Assembly (NCBI RefSeq): GCF_041395345.1
Contig: NZ_JAWLAR010000010.1
Location: 118,481-182,480, forward strand
Source: Dokdonella sp041395345
Lineage (GTDB): Bacteria; Pseudomonadota; Gammaproteobacteria; Xanthomonadales; Rhodanobacteraceae
Length of the DNA stretch: 64,000 bases
Direction of reading: 5' to 3'
The position numbers and the translations under genes are program-made. Shown here in pieces: positions 1 through 8,794 of the stretch; position 1 is the first letter of the stretch; every line of letters begins with the position of its first letter. Below the pieces are notes generated by a model, which did no database searches, had not been told where the DNA came from, and worked only from the letters and a program-made list of their open reading frames with translations.

Positions 1-650
1 TGCTGCAAGGTCTTGCGAGATATGTCGGGCACCCGGCAGCCGTCGGCCGGATGACCGACAACCAGCAGCAGATAGGGAACTTCGTTTTTCGGACGATCAA
101 GTATCTCGTTGAGAAAGGCCATCGGACTCGGCGTATGCGTAAGACTGGCCAGGCCGGACTTGTGCAACGCTGCAATGAGCATGCCCGTGGCAATTCCTGT
201 CGACTCATGCGGGTAATAGCGCTTGGCCTTGCGCCCGTCGACCATGGGGCCGGTGCGTTCGTAGAAGATCGCGATCAGCCATGGCGCGATTTCCAGAAAC
301 GGCTTGTGCTCGTCGGTTCCGAGCGCAGCGAGCGCCTGCAGCCACTCCTCGGGCGCTCGTCTTTCATAGAACTCCCGTTCCTCCGCCTCGGCGGCGATCC
401 GGATCCGCCGCTTGATGGCGGGATCGGAAATGGCCACGAAATGCCAGGGCTGCTGGTTGGCGCCACTCGGCGCGGTACCGGCAGCGCGCAGGCACTCCTC
501 GATGATCTCGCGCGGGACCGGCCGCGGAGAATAGTCGCGCACGGTTCGCCGCGTGGACAATTCGGCATGCAGCTGGCGTGCACGATTCAGAATCCTTTCA
601 TCGTCGGCGTCCACCCGATCCTGCAGGGGTACGGTTCTGGTCGATTCCAT
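1..650 (-). CDS. Nitroreductase family protein (3' end beyond window)
   Basis: FMN-dependent nitroreductase-fold oxidoreductase, read on the minus strand from an ATG at 648-650 and still open at base 1, so about 216 codons are visible and the C-terminus is missing. Seen directly: an N-terminal STRRTVRDYSPRPVP segment (the S-x-R-x-x-R flavin-phosphate contact of the family), then GTAPSGANQQPWHFVAI, the classic FMN-binding stretch, and later LIAALHKSGLASLTHTPSP, which matches the iodotyrosine deiodinase/BluB-like branch. Substrate cannot be told. It is divergent from the downstream chaC-like gene, with about 100 bp between the two starts that must hold both promoters. Family assignment is firm; the exact subfamily is inference. 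Confidence 0.88.
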   Translation of the reverse strand, partial: MESTRTVPLQDRVDADDERILNRARQLHAELSTRRTVRDYSPRPVPREIIEECLRAAGTAPSGANQQPWHFVAISDPAIKRRIRIAAEAEEREFYERRAPEEWLQALAALGTDEHKPFLEIAPWLIAIFYERTGPMVDGRKAKRYYPHESTGIATGMLIAALHKSGLASLTHTPSPMAFLNEILDRPKNEVPYLLLVVGHPADGCRVPDISRKTLQ

Positions 651-751
651 GTCGAGAGCATAGCGCGAGCGGTGCGGATCGTGCGCGGACTGGCCGCTGG
701 TATTGCCCAGAGGATACGATCCTTCTCACGTTCCAGACTGCGGCGGCGTGC

Positions 752-1321
752 ATGTCGGTCAATACCATCGCGATCAATCAGCGGCTGAACAGATTCGACG
801 GTCACGAGGAAATCTGGCTGTTCGGCTATGGATCGCTGATCTGGAAAGTGGATTTCCCGTATCTGGAGCGACGTCCTGCGCGCATTCATGGCTGGGTGCG
901 CCGGTTCTGGCAAGGTTCGCACGACCATCGCGGCACAGCCGAGGCTCCCGGCCGCGTTGCCACGCTGATTGCCGAGCCGAACGCGATCTGTGCGGGCATG
1001 GCCTACCGGATTGCGCCAGCCGTGTTTGACCACCTCGACATGCGAGAGAAGAACGGCTACCTGCGCGAAGTGGTCGGCATCGAGTTCAAGAGCGGTGAAA
1101 CCGTCGACGGCCTGATCTACATCGCGGGACCTGAAAACGAAGCGTTTCTTGGCCATGCCTCGGATGCCGAGATCGCGGCCCAGATCGCGCGGTCCAGGGG
1201 ACCCAGCGGATTGAATCGCGACTACCTGACGCATCTGGCAGATGCCCTGCGCGACATGGGTGAGCAGGACGCTCATGTTTTCGCGATCGAAAGACACCTG
1301 AACGCCGGCCTCGCGATCTGA
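752..1321 (+). CDS. chaC: Gamma-glutamylcyclotransferase, ChaC family
   Basis: Cytosolic enzyme expected to cleave glutathione into 5-oxoproline and Cys-Gly (ChaC/GCG family). The 189-residue product starts at ATG 752; an in-frame extension back to 578 would run into the divergent nitroreductase start and has no family similarity. The gamma-glutamyl-binding YGSLIW motif is at residues 26-31, and the catalytic glutamate is the E of MREKNGYLREVV (about residue 99). The arginine-rich stretch and SHDHRGTAEAPGRVATL typical of ChaC follow the first motif. Length equals the usual bacterial ChaC. It stands alone between a divergent nitroreductase and a DUF2254 gene 140 bp downstream, so operon membership is unclear. 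Confidence 0.9.
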   Translation: MSVNTIAINQRLNRFDGHEEIWLFGYGSLIWKVDFPYLERRPARIHGWVRRFWQGSHDHRGTAEAPGRVATLIAEPNAICAGMAYRIAPAVFDHLDMREKNGYLREVVGIEFKSGETVDGLIYIAGPENEAFLGHASDAEIAAQIARSRGPSGLNRDYLTHLADALRDMGEQDAHVFAIERHLNAGLAI

Positions 1322-1461
1322 CTGGCGCAATCGCCCCGTCACCGGGGTTCAAGCCTCACAGCAGCTGCCAGCCTGAACGAATGCAACTGCTTTTCCGCAT
1401 CGTCCGGGACGCTGCGCTGCCGTAGTGGCATCATTGTCGAAAGCCTCTGACCGGTACAAGA

Positions 1462-2748
1462 ATGTTTTCTCGACTGCAATGGCTGCTGCTGCAGCTCTCA
1501 CGCATGCTCTGGGTGCGCGCAACGGCATTCTCAGTTCTCGGCATCCTGACCGCGCTGGTCGCCCTGGTCGTCAAGCAATACATACCGAATCACTTGCCGG
1601 CGACGATTGGTGCCGATGCCGTTGATACGCTGCTGCAGATCATCGCCACGAGCATGCTGTCCGTGACGATATTCTCGCTCAGCACGATGGTTGCCGCGTA
1701 TGCGTCTGCCACGAGCAACACGACGCCGCGTGCGACTCATCTCCTGCTCACCGACAGCACGGCGCAGAATGCGCTGGCAACCTTTCTTGGCTCATTCCTG
1801 TTCAGTCTCGTCAGCATCATCGTGCTGCAAACAGGCCTGTATGGCGATACAGGCCGCGTCGTCCTGTATGCGGTAACCCTGGGCGTCATCATCGTCATCG
1901 TGATCACGCTGCTGCGCTGGAGCGACTATGTGCTGCGCCTTGGCCGGGTCAGCCCGACCTGCGATCGTGTCGAAGCCGCCGCAACCTCCGCGATCCGGCG
2001 GCGGCGCGCTTCCCCCTATCTGGCAGGTCAACCCCGCGAAGCCGGTGAGACGGGTATTCCTGAAGGAACCATGCCGATCAAGACGGATGAATTCGGCTAT
2101 ATCGAGCACATCGACATGCAGGCCTTGCAGGAAACCGCCGAAGCTTGCGAAACGGAAATCTACCTGGTCGCCCTGCCGGGACACTTTGCCGGTGCGGCGC
2201 AGCCCCTGGCTCGAATCAAGGGCGCTCTTCCGGAGGAATCGATCAGGAAGATTCGCAAGGCGTTCAGCATTTCTGCTTCGCGCAGTTTCGACCAGGATCC
2301 GCGCTTCGGTGTCTGCGTGCTTTCAGAAATTGCTTCGCGCGCGCTCTCACCTGCGATCAATGATCCCGGCACGGCCATCGACGTACTCAGCCGGGGTGCA
2401 CGCATGCTTTCGCTGTGGTCGGAAAATCACCCTCATGCGATCGAGGTCAAGAAGGAGGACTCCATTCGCTTCCCAAACGTGCATGTCCCTCCGCTCGAAC
2501 TGGAAGAACTTTTTGACGACTTCTTCATTCCGATCGCACGAGACGGTGCCGGGCTGGTCGAAGTGGGCATTCACCTTCAGAAAATGCTGCTGACTCTGGC
2601 CAGCCTTGGCGACAGGAGATACCTGCGCGCGGCCGCGCGCCAGTCGGCACATGCACTGGCGCGTGCAGAAGCGTCCCTGAGCCTGACAGACGATATCGTG
2701 CGCATTCAGCAAGCCGCGGCCCGTGTAGCCAAGCTGGCTGACGCATGA
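1462..2748 (+). CDS. DUF2254 family predicted membrane protein
   Basis: Inner-membrane protein of 428 residues of unknown function (DUF2254). Four hydrophobic segments lie in the first 160 residues (roughly 20-40, 60-80, 105-125, 135-155), followed by a soluble C-terminal half. The first helix ends in a region with PNHLPATIGADAVDTLLQIIATSML, and the family-typical SPAINDPGTAIDVL motif is at about residues 295-308. The C-terminal half probably faces the cytoplasm. Start is the ATG at 1462, just before the first hydrophobic helix; no strong ribosome site is visible. The MEST-like hydrolase begins 43 bp downstream on the same strand, so co-transcription is plausible. No function is proposed. Confidence 0.85.
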   Translation: MFSRLQWLLLQLSRMLWVRATAFSVLGILTALVALVVKQYIPNHLPATIGADAVDTLLQIIATSMLSVTIFSLSTMVAAYASATSNTTPRATHLLLTDSTAQNALATFLGSFLFSLVSIIVLQTGLYGDTGRVVLYAVTLGVIIVIVITLLRWSDYVLRLGRVSPTCDRVEAAATSAIRRRRASPYLAGQPREAGETGIPEGTMPIKTDEFGYIEHIDMQALQETAEACETEIYLVALPGHFAGAAQPLARIKGALPEESIRKIRKAFSISASRSFDQDPRFGVCVLSEIASRALSPAINDPGTAIDVLSRGARMLSLWSENHPHAIEVKKEDSIRFPNVHVPPLELEELFDDFFIPIARDGAGLVEVGIHLQKMLLTLASLGDRRYLRAAARQSAHALARAEASLSLTDDIVRIQQAAARVAKLADA

Positions 2749-2791
2749 ATCCCCGTCTACGAAACGGGCATGCATCCCCTGGAGCATTTGC

Positions 2792-3673
2792 TTGAATGCC
2801 AAGGCCGATATCAAGGCATGGCGCGACGCGGGATGCATGCTCCGATTCGGCCATCATGAGATCTTCGTTCGCTCGGGAGGCCGCCCCGATGGACCTGCCC
2901 TGCTCCTGATTCACGGGTTTCCCACGTCCTCATGGGACTGGCAGCCCATCTGGCCGGAACTGGAAAACACCCATCACTTGATCAGCTTCGACATGCTCGG
3001 TTTCGGATTTTCCGACAAGCCGGCAGGTCATCGCTATTCCATGTTCGAGCAGGCCGACATTGCGCAGGCCGTGCTCAGGCATTGCGGCGCGAGCGAATAC
3101 CACATCCTTGCGCACGACTACGGCGACACGGTCGCGCAGGAACTGCTGGCCCGCGACCTTGACGGCCCCCAGGCATGCACGCTGCTCAGTGTCTGTCTGC
3201 TCAATGGCGGCCTGTTTCCGGAATCACACCGTCTGTTGACCATCCAGAAACTGTTGCTCTCTCCCATTGGCCCGCTGGTTGCGCGCCTCTCGAGCCGCAG
3301 GAGTCTGGCCATCAGCATGCGCAACATCTTCGGCCCGGACACTCAGCCCGACGATGACTTGCTGGACGGGTTCTGGTGGCTGCTGACTGTCAATGACGGC
3401 AAGAAATGCATTGCGGACTTGATCCGCTATGTGCGCGAGCGCGCTGAATTCCGTGAACGCTGGGTCGGAGCCATGCAGCGGAGCAGCCGGCCGCTGAAGC
3501 TCGTCAATGGACCTGTCGACCCGATCTCGGGCGCGCACATGGTCGAGCGCTATCGGCAAATCGTGCCGCGGCCGAACATCACCGAGTTGCCAGGTATCGG
3601 CCATTATCCGCAAGTCGAGTCTCCGGCTGGCGTCGCAGCCGCGTACAGGGAATTTCGAGAAAGCATGGCCTGA
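2792..3673 (+). CDS. Alpha/beta hydrolase, MEST (PEG1)-like
   Basis: A 293-residue alpha/beta-fold hydrolase. The start is a TTG at 2792, chosen because GGAG at 2781-2784 sits 7 bases before it; the next ATG (2837) lacks such a site. Oxyanion region is LLIHGFPTSSWDW (38-50); the nucleophile elbow is LAHDYGD with Asp109 in place of serine, as in haloalkane dehalogenases, epoxide hydrolases and the MEST family. FDMLGFGFSDKPAGHRYS, LNGGLFPESHR, FRERWVGA, NGPVDPISG and IGHYPQVE line up one after another with what I recall of vertebrate MEST/PEG1, closer than to dehalogenases. The catalytic His is in GIGHYPQ near the C-terminus. No signal peptide. Substrate unknown. Likely co-transcribed with the DUF2254 gene. 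Confidence 0.88.
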   Translation: MNAKADIKAWRDAGCMLRFGHHEIFVRSGGRPDGPALLLIHGFPTSSWDWQPIWPELENTHHLISFDMLGFGFSDKPAGHRYSMFEQADIAQAVLRHCGASEYHILAHDYGDTVAQELLARDLDGPQACTLLSVCLLNGGLFPESHRLLTIQKLLLSPIGPLVARLSSRRSLAISMRNIFGPDTQPDDDLLDGFWWLLTVNDGKKCIADLIRYVRERAEFRERWVGAMQRSSRPLKLVNGPVDPISGAHMVERYRQIVPRPNITELPGIGHYPQVESPAGVAAAYREFRESMA

Positions 3674-3747
3674 CCACCTGTGACTTTCGGGCCGTGTGCA
3701 TGAAATTCGAGCGCGCATAGTAGGGATACCTTCCAGGGGACAATCCA

Positions 3748-4596
3748 ATGCGCACCCTCAGCCTTCTGTTCGCTTCACTGAGCTCGATAATCATCGGTTG
3801 TTCCCGTTCCGAACCGCCTGCTGCGCCCTCGCCCGCAACCAGTGCCGCGGAATCGATTGGACCTGCACAGGCATCCGGCTCCGGCGACGTGGCGACGAAG
3901 GATCCGGGTATCGCCGCAGTTCTGGCCAATCCGGCCCGTAGCGAAGCCGACCGCGGACGCGACGCGCGCGACCAACCCGAAGCCGTGCTGACCCTGGCCG
4001 GGTTCGGACCCGGCATGACCATTGCCGACATTTTCGGTGGCGGCGGCTACTACAGCGAGATTCTCTCGGGCGTTGTCGGGGTGGAGGGAAAAGTCGTGCT
4101 GATCAACAACGCGGCCTACGACGCCTATGCGAAGAAAGGCCTTGAACCGAGACTCGCCGACGGGCGCCTGCCGAATGTCGAATACAACATCGTTCCAAAT
4201 GACGCCATGCAACTGGGCGATTCGACCCTCGATGGCGCGATGATCGTCATGTCCTACCACGACCTCTACGTCGTCGACCCGGAAAACGGATGGCCGGCCA
4301 TCGATGCCGGACAGTTCCTCGACCAGATTGCGACGGCACTGAAGCCCGGAGGTGTTCTGCTGATCGTGGACCATTCCGCCCGCGAGGGCAGCGGCAACTC
4401 GGACGCCAACAGTTTGCACCGCATCGAGGAATCCTTCGCCAGGGCTGATATCAGCAGCCACGGACTCGAGCTGATTTCCAGTTCGGATGTGCTGCGCAAC
4501 CCCGACGATCCGCGAGACAAGGGCGCGCTCGATGAAAGCATCCGGGGCAAGACCGACCGCTTCGTGCATGTCTATCGGAAGAACCCCGATGCCTGA
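3748..4596 (+). CDS. Lipoprotein with class I SAM methyltransferase-like domain
   Basis: A 282-residue protein starting at ATG 3748. The N-terminus is a lipoprotein signal with lipobox IIGC (Cys at residue 18), then a Ser/Pro/Ala-rich linker, then a methyltransferase-fold domain (about 55-275): LAGFGPGMTIADIFGGGGYYSEIL is motif I, ALKPGGVLLIVDHSA is the later Rossmann strand (COG4798-like predicted methyltransferase). The motif-I region has FGGGGYY where DxGxGxG is usual. Placement outside the cytoplasmic membrane, where S-adenosylmethionine is not expected, is an oddity. A perfect 10-bp inverted repeat follows the stop and may end both this and the convergent DUF1223 gene. Fold is confident, activity is not. 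Confidence 0.85.
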   Translation: MRTLSLLFASLSSIIIGCSRSEPPAAPSPATSAAESIGPAQASGSGDVATKDPGIAAVLANPARSEADRGRDARDQPEAVLTLAGFGPGMTIADIFGGGGYYSEILSGVVGVEGKVVLINNAAYDAYAKKGLEPRLADGRLPNVEYNIVPNDAMQLGDSTLDGAMIVMSYHDLYVVDPENGWPAIDAGQFLDQIATALKPGGVLLIVDHSAREGSGNSDANSLHRIEESFARADISSHGLELISSSDVLRNPDDPRDKGALDESIRGKTDRFVHVYRKNPDA

Positions 4597-4607
4597 GGTC
4601 CGCGGTC

Positions 4608-4635
4608 CTGCGTCTGCCTGAAACTGCAGACGCAG
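4608..4635. terminator. Inverted repeat between convergent genes
   Basis: Perfect 10-bp arms CTGCGTCTGC (4608-4617) and GCAGACGCAG (4626-4635) with an 8-base loop, placed between the stops of two convergent genes. There is no T-run on either side, so it is at best a weak bidirectional terminator or an mRNA 3'-end protector. Confidence 0.45.
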
Positions 4636-4659
4636 CACGAATCGTGCCCCCAGTTCCGG

Positions 4660-5421
4660 CTAGTGCGCAGTCACCGTGCAATCACCCGCCAAGGCCAATG
4701 ACTGCAAGGTGTGCCCGTCGCCATCCTGCGCAAACGCGACCAGATGCCATGAGGATTGTCCGGCAGTCTGCCTGGCAAGACGAATCATCTGGCGAACCGG
4801 CGGCGTCCACGGTCCCCAGAGCTGCGTGACGATGCGGTCATGCCGCAACGTTGCGCCGCGATTCTCGCCGCCCCCGACCTTGGTCGTCTGACCATCCAGA
4901 GTCTGCGCCAGCCAGACCCGGGCGCTCGGCGCGGATACCTTCGGTTTGCCAGCCTCCAGAGCGAGCTCCCATTCGCCGTCCTTCTCGGACAGTTCAAGCG
5001 CCAGGTCCATTTCGGCCACGGTGTTCCCCTCGAACAGGGCCGATTCAAACGCTTCTTTGGAATTCCACTGCACGCGTGTCTGTCGGCCGACCATGACTTG
5101 AGGTGTGTAGACAGTACTCCCGCCAGCGGCATTCACGCGCTTGCGCTGTCGATCGGCACTTTCGCGCAGGGCAAAACGGTCTGGCCATCCGATGGCGTCC
5201 CAGTAGTCAACGTGAAATGCGAGCAGGTTGATATCGGCCCGCCCCGTCTGGGCAGACAACCAGCGGTCGGCCGGTGGGCAACTGCTGCACCCTTCGGAGG
5301 TATAGAGCTCGACCAGGGGAACCAGACTGTTGCCGCTCGATGTGGCGCAGGTCGCGTCTGCAGAACCGATTGCAGGCAATGAACACAGAATTGCGGCAGT
5401 GGTCGCGAGCAGTTTCAGCAT
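4660..5421 (-). CDS. DUF1223 family secreted thioredoxin-like protein
   Basis: Exported 253-residue protein. Start is the ATG at 5421 because GGAAG lies 6 bases upstream and the signal peptide MLKLLATTAAILCSLPAIGSADA begins there; an upstream extension to 5553 has none of these. The mature domain opens with LVELYTSEGCSSCPPADRWL, whose CSSC (Cys45, Cys48) is the conserved thioredoxin-like cysteine pair of DUF1223, followed by HVDYWDAIGWPDRFA. The family's role is not established; a periplasmic redox role is an inference from the CxxC. It is the last gene on the minus strand behind the transglutaminase operon, separated from it by about 160 bp. Confidence 0.87.
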   Translation of the reverse strand: MLKLLATTAAILCSLPAIGSADATCATSSGNSLVPLVELYTSEGCSSCPPADRWLSAQTGRADINLLAFHVDYWDAIGWPDRFALRESADRQRKRVNAAGGSTVYTPQVMVGRQTRVQWNSKEAFESALFEGNTVAEMDLALELSEKDGEWELALEAGKPKVSAPSARVWLAQTLDGQTTKVGGGENRGATLRHDRIVTQLWGPWTPPVRQMIRLARQTAGQSSWHLVAFAQDGDGHTLQSLALAGDCTVTAH

Positions 5422-5580
5422 GAGCGTCTTCCATTCGACTTGAACCGGCGCGCGGACCATTGGGCCTGCCCGATGCAGGCATCCGCTTGCAGATGACCCG
5501 TACGGGCAAGAAGACCGGCAAGAGTGAAGAAACATTGCAGGAGCGACTGCCAACGCCGGATGACCTCGGCCATTCAGTGA

Positions 5581-6432
5581 CTATTGCTGGATCGAACCCT
5601 GCTGCTGGAAACCGGATTCGGAAGCGGGTCGCGCCTCTTCGCTGATACTGACGCTCACTTCCATGGATTCCGACCTACCGCCCTGATGGACGCCCCGGAT
5701 CGGAGCGGCGTCGTGATAATCGCGCCCGCAAGCGATGCGCACGTAGTACTCGTTCGGGCAAATCCGGTTGGCAGCATCAAAGCCCACCCAGCCCACGTCT
5801 TCGACGAATATTTCAGCCCAGGCATGGCTGGCCGCCTCGCCAGTCTCGGCTCCGGCGCACAGATAGCCACTCACGTAGCGTGCCGGGAAGCCGAGAACCC
5901 GTGCCGCCGCGGACAACAGGTGAGCGTGGTCCTGGCAGACGCCGAGACCCTGCTCGAGCGCTTCGGCAGCGGTCGTTTCGGAGTCGGTCTGGCCAGGGAC
6001 GTAGTCAACCCGATCGCGCACGTGGTTGCACAGTCGATGCAGGCGATCGATGTCGCCGTCCCCTTTCGGCACCTGACCGGCCATTTCACGAATGGCAGAG
6101 TCGATCCGGGTCAGCGGCGTCTCGATCAGAAAGAACTGGACAGGAAGAAGTTCAACCGTGCCACTCAGGACACCGTGATGATCACTGGTCTGTACGCGGC
6201 CATTGACCTCCACCAGCACCTCGTTGACGGCGCCATCGGCGGTGTGGGTTGCAACGGGATTGCCAAAACCGTCCTTCGTGATGCAGGGCAGCAGTGTCCC
6301 ATCCACTTCGACGCGCCAGTCCACGACTGTCTGGCTCGCGGAACTGGCCGGCCACAGGCGCAGCGCCTGGGTGACGCGCAGCGCCGGTTCCGAGTACTGG
6401 TAGTGGGTCCTGTGTCGAATCGCAAGTTGCAT
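5581..6432 (-). CDS. Transglutaminase-like cysteine protease/amidase family protein
   Basis: A 283-residue protein with the N-terminal beta-rich bacterial transglutaminase domain (MQLAIRHRTHYQYSEPA, typical start) and a papain-like transglutaminase core. The triad is visible: Cys166 in GLGVCQDHAH, His203 in SHAWAE and Asp219 in GWVGFDAANR. No signal peptide, so probably cytoplasmic. It is the last gene of a three-gene unit; its ATG overlaps the stop of the alpha-E gene (TGATG at 6430-6434). Such proteins (COG1305) commonly travel with ATP-grasp (COG2308) and alpha-E (COG2307) genes in predicted peptide-tag ligation/removal systems; within that idea this would be the hydrolase. The system's substrate is unknown. 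Confidence 0.9.
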   Translation of the reverse strand: MQLAIRHRTHYQYSEPALRVTQALRLWPASSASQTVVDWRVEVDGTLLPCITKDGFGNPVATHTADGAVNEVLVEVNGRVQTSDHHGVLSGTVELLPVQFFLIETPLTRIDSAIREMAGQVPKGDGDIDRLHRLCNHVRDRVDYVPGQTDSETTAAEALEQGLGVCQDHAHLLSAAARVLGFPARYVSGYLCAGAETGEAASHAWAEIFVEDVGWVGFDAANRICPNEYYVRIACGRDYHDAAPIRGVHQGGRSESMEVSVSISEEARPASESGFQQQGSIQQ

Positions 6433-7373
6433 CAGAAATTGTGGCCGCGTGCGATTTGCTCGCCAAGCAGTGCGCAGCGCTCGATCAGTTCGCTCAGATA
6501 TTCATGCAGTCCACGCTCGATGATGTCTTCGATACGCCCGTAGCGAAGTTCGGCGAACTGCTTGTGGGCGATCCGCTTGCACTCGGCACTGAGTTCGGAA
6601 TCCTGACTGCTGATGGGATCGAGGTTGAGGCAGATCTGCTCGAAACAGAATGCCAGCGAGCGCGGGAACTCCAGCCGAAGAAGAAGCAGCTCCGCAACAT
6701 GGACGGGCTCTACCTGCCCCTTGAACAGAACCCGATAGGCGCGGCGTGCGCCCAGAACACGCAGGATCGCCAACCATTGGTAATAATCGACGACGCCACC
6801 GACATCCTGAACAGTCGGCAGGCGCACGTGATACTTCACGTCGAGAAGGCGCGCCGTGTTGTCGGCGCGTTCGAGAAACTGGCCCAGCCGGGTGAAGTGG
6901 AAACCGTCACGTCGCAACATGGTATTCGCATAGACGCCATGGACCAGACTGGTTCTCGCCTTGACCCAGTCGAGGAATTCGGTAATCCGATCCTCAGTCA
7001 TCTCCCCTGCTTCGAAATCGCGCAACTCCATCCAGCTCGTGTTGACGGCCTCCCACATGTCGGTCGTCAGCGCCGTGCGCACCGCGCGTGCATTTCGGCG
7101 AGATGTCTCGATGCAATTGCAGATGGATGACGGATTGTCGCGATCGAAAGCCAGGAACGAAACGACGGTCTCCGGATTCGCGCTGGCATGCTTTTCGAAG
7201 AAAGCCTGCTGAGAACCGGACGCAACAATCGCCGATTCCCACTCGCTGTTGTTGTCGGCGTCGAATCGCACGGCGCTCATGTGGCCCGCCACCTGCAACA
7301 GGCGGGCGAGATAGTCGGCACGCTCCATATAGCGGGCCAGCCAGAACAGGCTGGAAGCAGTCCTCGCAAGCAT
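6432..7373 (-). CDS. Alpha-E domain-containing protein (DUF403)
   Basis: All-helical 313-residue protein of the alpha-E (DUF403, COG2307) family. The opening MLARTASSLFWLARYMERADYLARLL is the signature N-terminus; RRDGFHFTRLGQFLERADNTARLLD at about 160-190 is the second conserved helix pair. Its start overlaps the ATP-grasp stop and its stop overlaps the transglutaminase start, each as TGATG, so the three are translationally coupled. Alpha-E proteins are known only by association: they accompany circularly permuted ATP-grasp enzymes and transglutaminase-like proteases, sometimes as fusions. No catalytic residues are recognised; a scaffold or substrate-handling role is inference. Confidence 0.92.
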   Translation of the reverse strand: MLARTASSLFWLARYMERADYLARLLQVAGHMSAVRFDADNNSEWESAIVASGSQQAFFEKHASANPETVVSFLAFDRDNPSSICNCIETSRRNARAVRTALTTDMWEAVNTSWMELRDFEAGEMTEDRITEFLDWVKARTSLVHGVYANTMLRRDGFHFTRLGQFLERADNTARLLDVKYHVRLPTVQDVGGVVDYYQWLAILRVLGARRAYRVLFKGQVEPVHVAELLLLRLEFPRSLAFCFEQICLNLDPISSQDSELSAECKRIAHKQFAELRYGRIEDIIERGLHEYLSELIERCALLGEQIARGHNF

Positions 7374-8794
7374 CAGCGTTCCAGCACCCAGGTATCTTTG
7401 GTGCCGCCTCCCTGTGATGAATTGACTACCAGCGAACCGTCGCGCAAGGCGACACGCGTGAGCCCTCCCGGTACGATGCGGATCTTGTCGCCGCTGAGCA
7501 CGAAGGGACGCAAGTCGACGTGGCGTGGCGCTATGCCAGAGTCGACGAAGGTGGGCACAGTGGAAAGTGCCAGGGTCGGCTGCGCCACGTAATCGTGTGG
7601 CCGTGTCTTGAGCTGCTCGACGAAGGTCCTGATCTCCTCCTTGCTCGCATGCGGTCCAACCAGCATTCCATAGCCACCGGAGCCGTGCACGGCCTTGACC
7701 ACGAGCTCTTCGATATGCGCTAGGGTATAAGCGAGATCATCGGGCTTGCTGCAATCGTGCGTCGGAACGTTCTGCAACAGGGGTTCCTCGCCGAGGTAGA
7801 AGCGGATCATTTCCGGCACATGGATGTAGACCGCCTTGTCGTCGGCGATGCCGGCACCGATCGCATTGGCCAGGGTCAGATTTCCGGCCCGCGACGCGAA
7901 ATGAAGTCCGGGTGCACCGAGCATCGACTCCGGACGGAATACGAGCGGGTCGATGTAGTCGTCGTCGATGCGACGATAGATCACGTCGACCCGCGTCAGT
8001 CCGCTGGTACTGCGCATGTAGCAGATTTCATTCCTGACCAGCAGATCCGCGCCTTCGACAAGGTCAACACCCATTTCGTCGGCGAGGAATGCGTGTTCGT
8101 AGTAGGCGCTGTTGTAAATGCCGGGCGTAAGCACGACCACGGTGGGTTCGCCAGGGCAATTGGGGGGCGCCACGGAGCGCAGGGTTTCGAGCAGTTCATC
8201 GCCATAGTGGGCAACCGGTGCGACACCAGCGCGCCTGAACAGGTCGGGAAACAGGCGCATCATCACTTCGCGGTTTTCGACCATGTAGGAAACACCGGAG
8301 GGCGTCCTGCAGTTGTCCTCGAGCACGTAATATTCATCCGGCCCGGTTCGAACCATGTCGACGCCGGCGATATGCGTATAGACGTTGTGCGGCAGATCCT
8401 GGCCGACCATTTCCGGACGGAATTGCGGATTGTTGAGAACCAGGCGCTCGGGCATCTTCCCCGCGCGGATGATTTCGCGATCGTGATAGACATCGTGGAT
8501 GAACGCGTTGAGGGCCCGCACGCGTTGCTCGAGTCCCTTGCGCAGACTCTGCCACTCGGCCTGCGCCAGTACGCGAGGTATCAGATCGAACGGAATCAGA
8601 CGCTCGGGGTCACCGCCTTCGGTATAGACCGCGAAGGTGATGCCGATCCTGCGGAACAGCACTTCCGCTTCGCGCCGCTTGAGGGCGAGCTGTTCGGCGG
8701 GTACGGAATTCAGCCAGGCATCCACAAGCGTGTAGGGCGGTCGGATGTCCTCGGGCCATCCCATTTCATCGAAAACCTTTGCTGCGGTCGTCAT
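7373..8794 (-). CDS. Circularly permuted type-2 ATP-grasp protein
   Basis: First gene of the operon, 473 residues from the ATG at 8794 (a TTG at 8848 would add 18 residues of no family similarity). Sequence seen: FDEMGWPEDIRPPY at the N-terminus, RVRALNAFIHDVYHDREIIRAGKMP, YVLEDNCRTPSGVSYMVENREVM, then VVKAVHGSGGYGMLVGP (the glycine-rich ATP-binding strand) and LRPFVLSGDKIRIVPGGLTRVAL followed by NSSQGGGTKDTWVL at the end. This is the COG2308/DUF404-DUF407 family, predicted ATP-dependent carboxylate-amine ligases that join amino acids or peptides. Its coupling with alpha-E and transglutaminase genes supports a peptide-ligation role. Acceptor and product are unknown. Confidence 0.92.
   Translation of the reverse strand: MTTAAKVFDEMGWPEDIRPPYTLVDAWLNSVPAEQLALKRREAEVLFRRIGITFAVYTEGGDPERLIPFDLIPRVLAQAEWQSLRKGLEQRVRALNAFIHDVYHDREIIRAGKMPERLVLNNPQFRPEMVGQDLPHNVYTHIAGVDMVRTGPDEYYVLEDNCRTPSGVSYMVENREVMMRLFPDLFRRAGVAPVAHYGDELLETLRSVAPPNCPGEPTVVVLTPGIYNSAYYEHAFLADEMGVDLVEGADLLVRNEICYMRSTSGLTRVDVIYRRIDDDYIDPLVFRPESMLGAPGLHFASRAGNLTLANAIGAGIADDKAVYIHVPEMIRFYLGEEPLLQNVPTHDCSKPDDLAYTLAHIEELVVKAVHGSGGYGMLVGPHASKEEIRTFVEQLKTRPHDYVAQPTLALSTVPTFVDSGIAPRHVDLRPFVLSGDKIRIVPGGLTRVALRDGSLVVNSSQGGGTKDTWVLER

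Noticed and set aside
4608..4635. A strong rho-independent terminator after the methyltransferase gene
   Set aside because: The stem is good but no T-run follows on either strand, so it is listed only as a weak bidirectional candidate.
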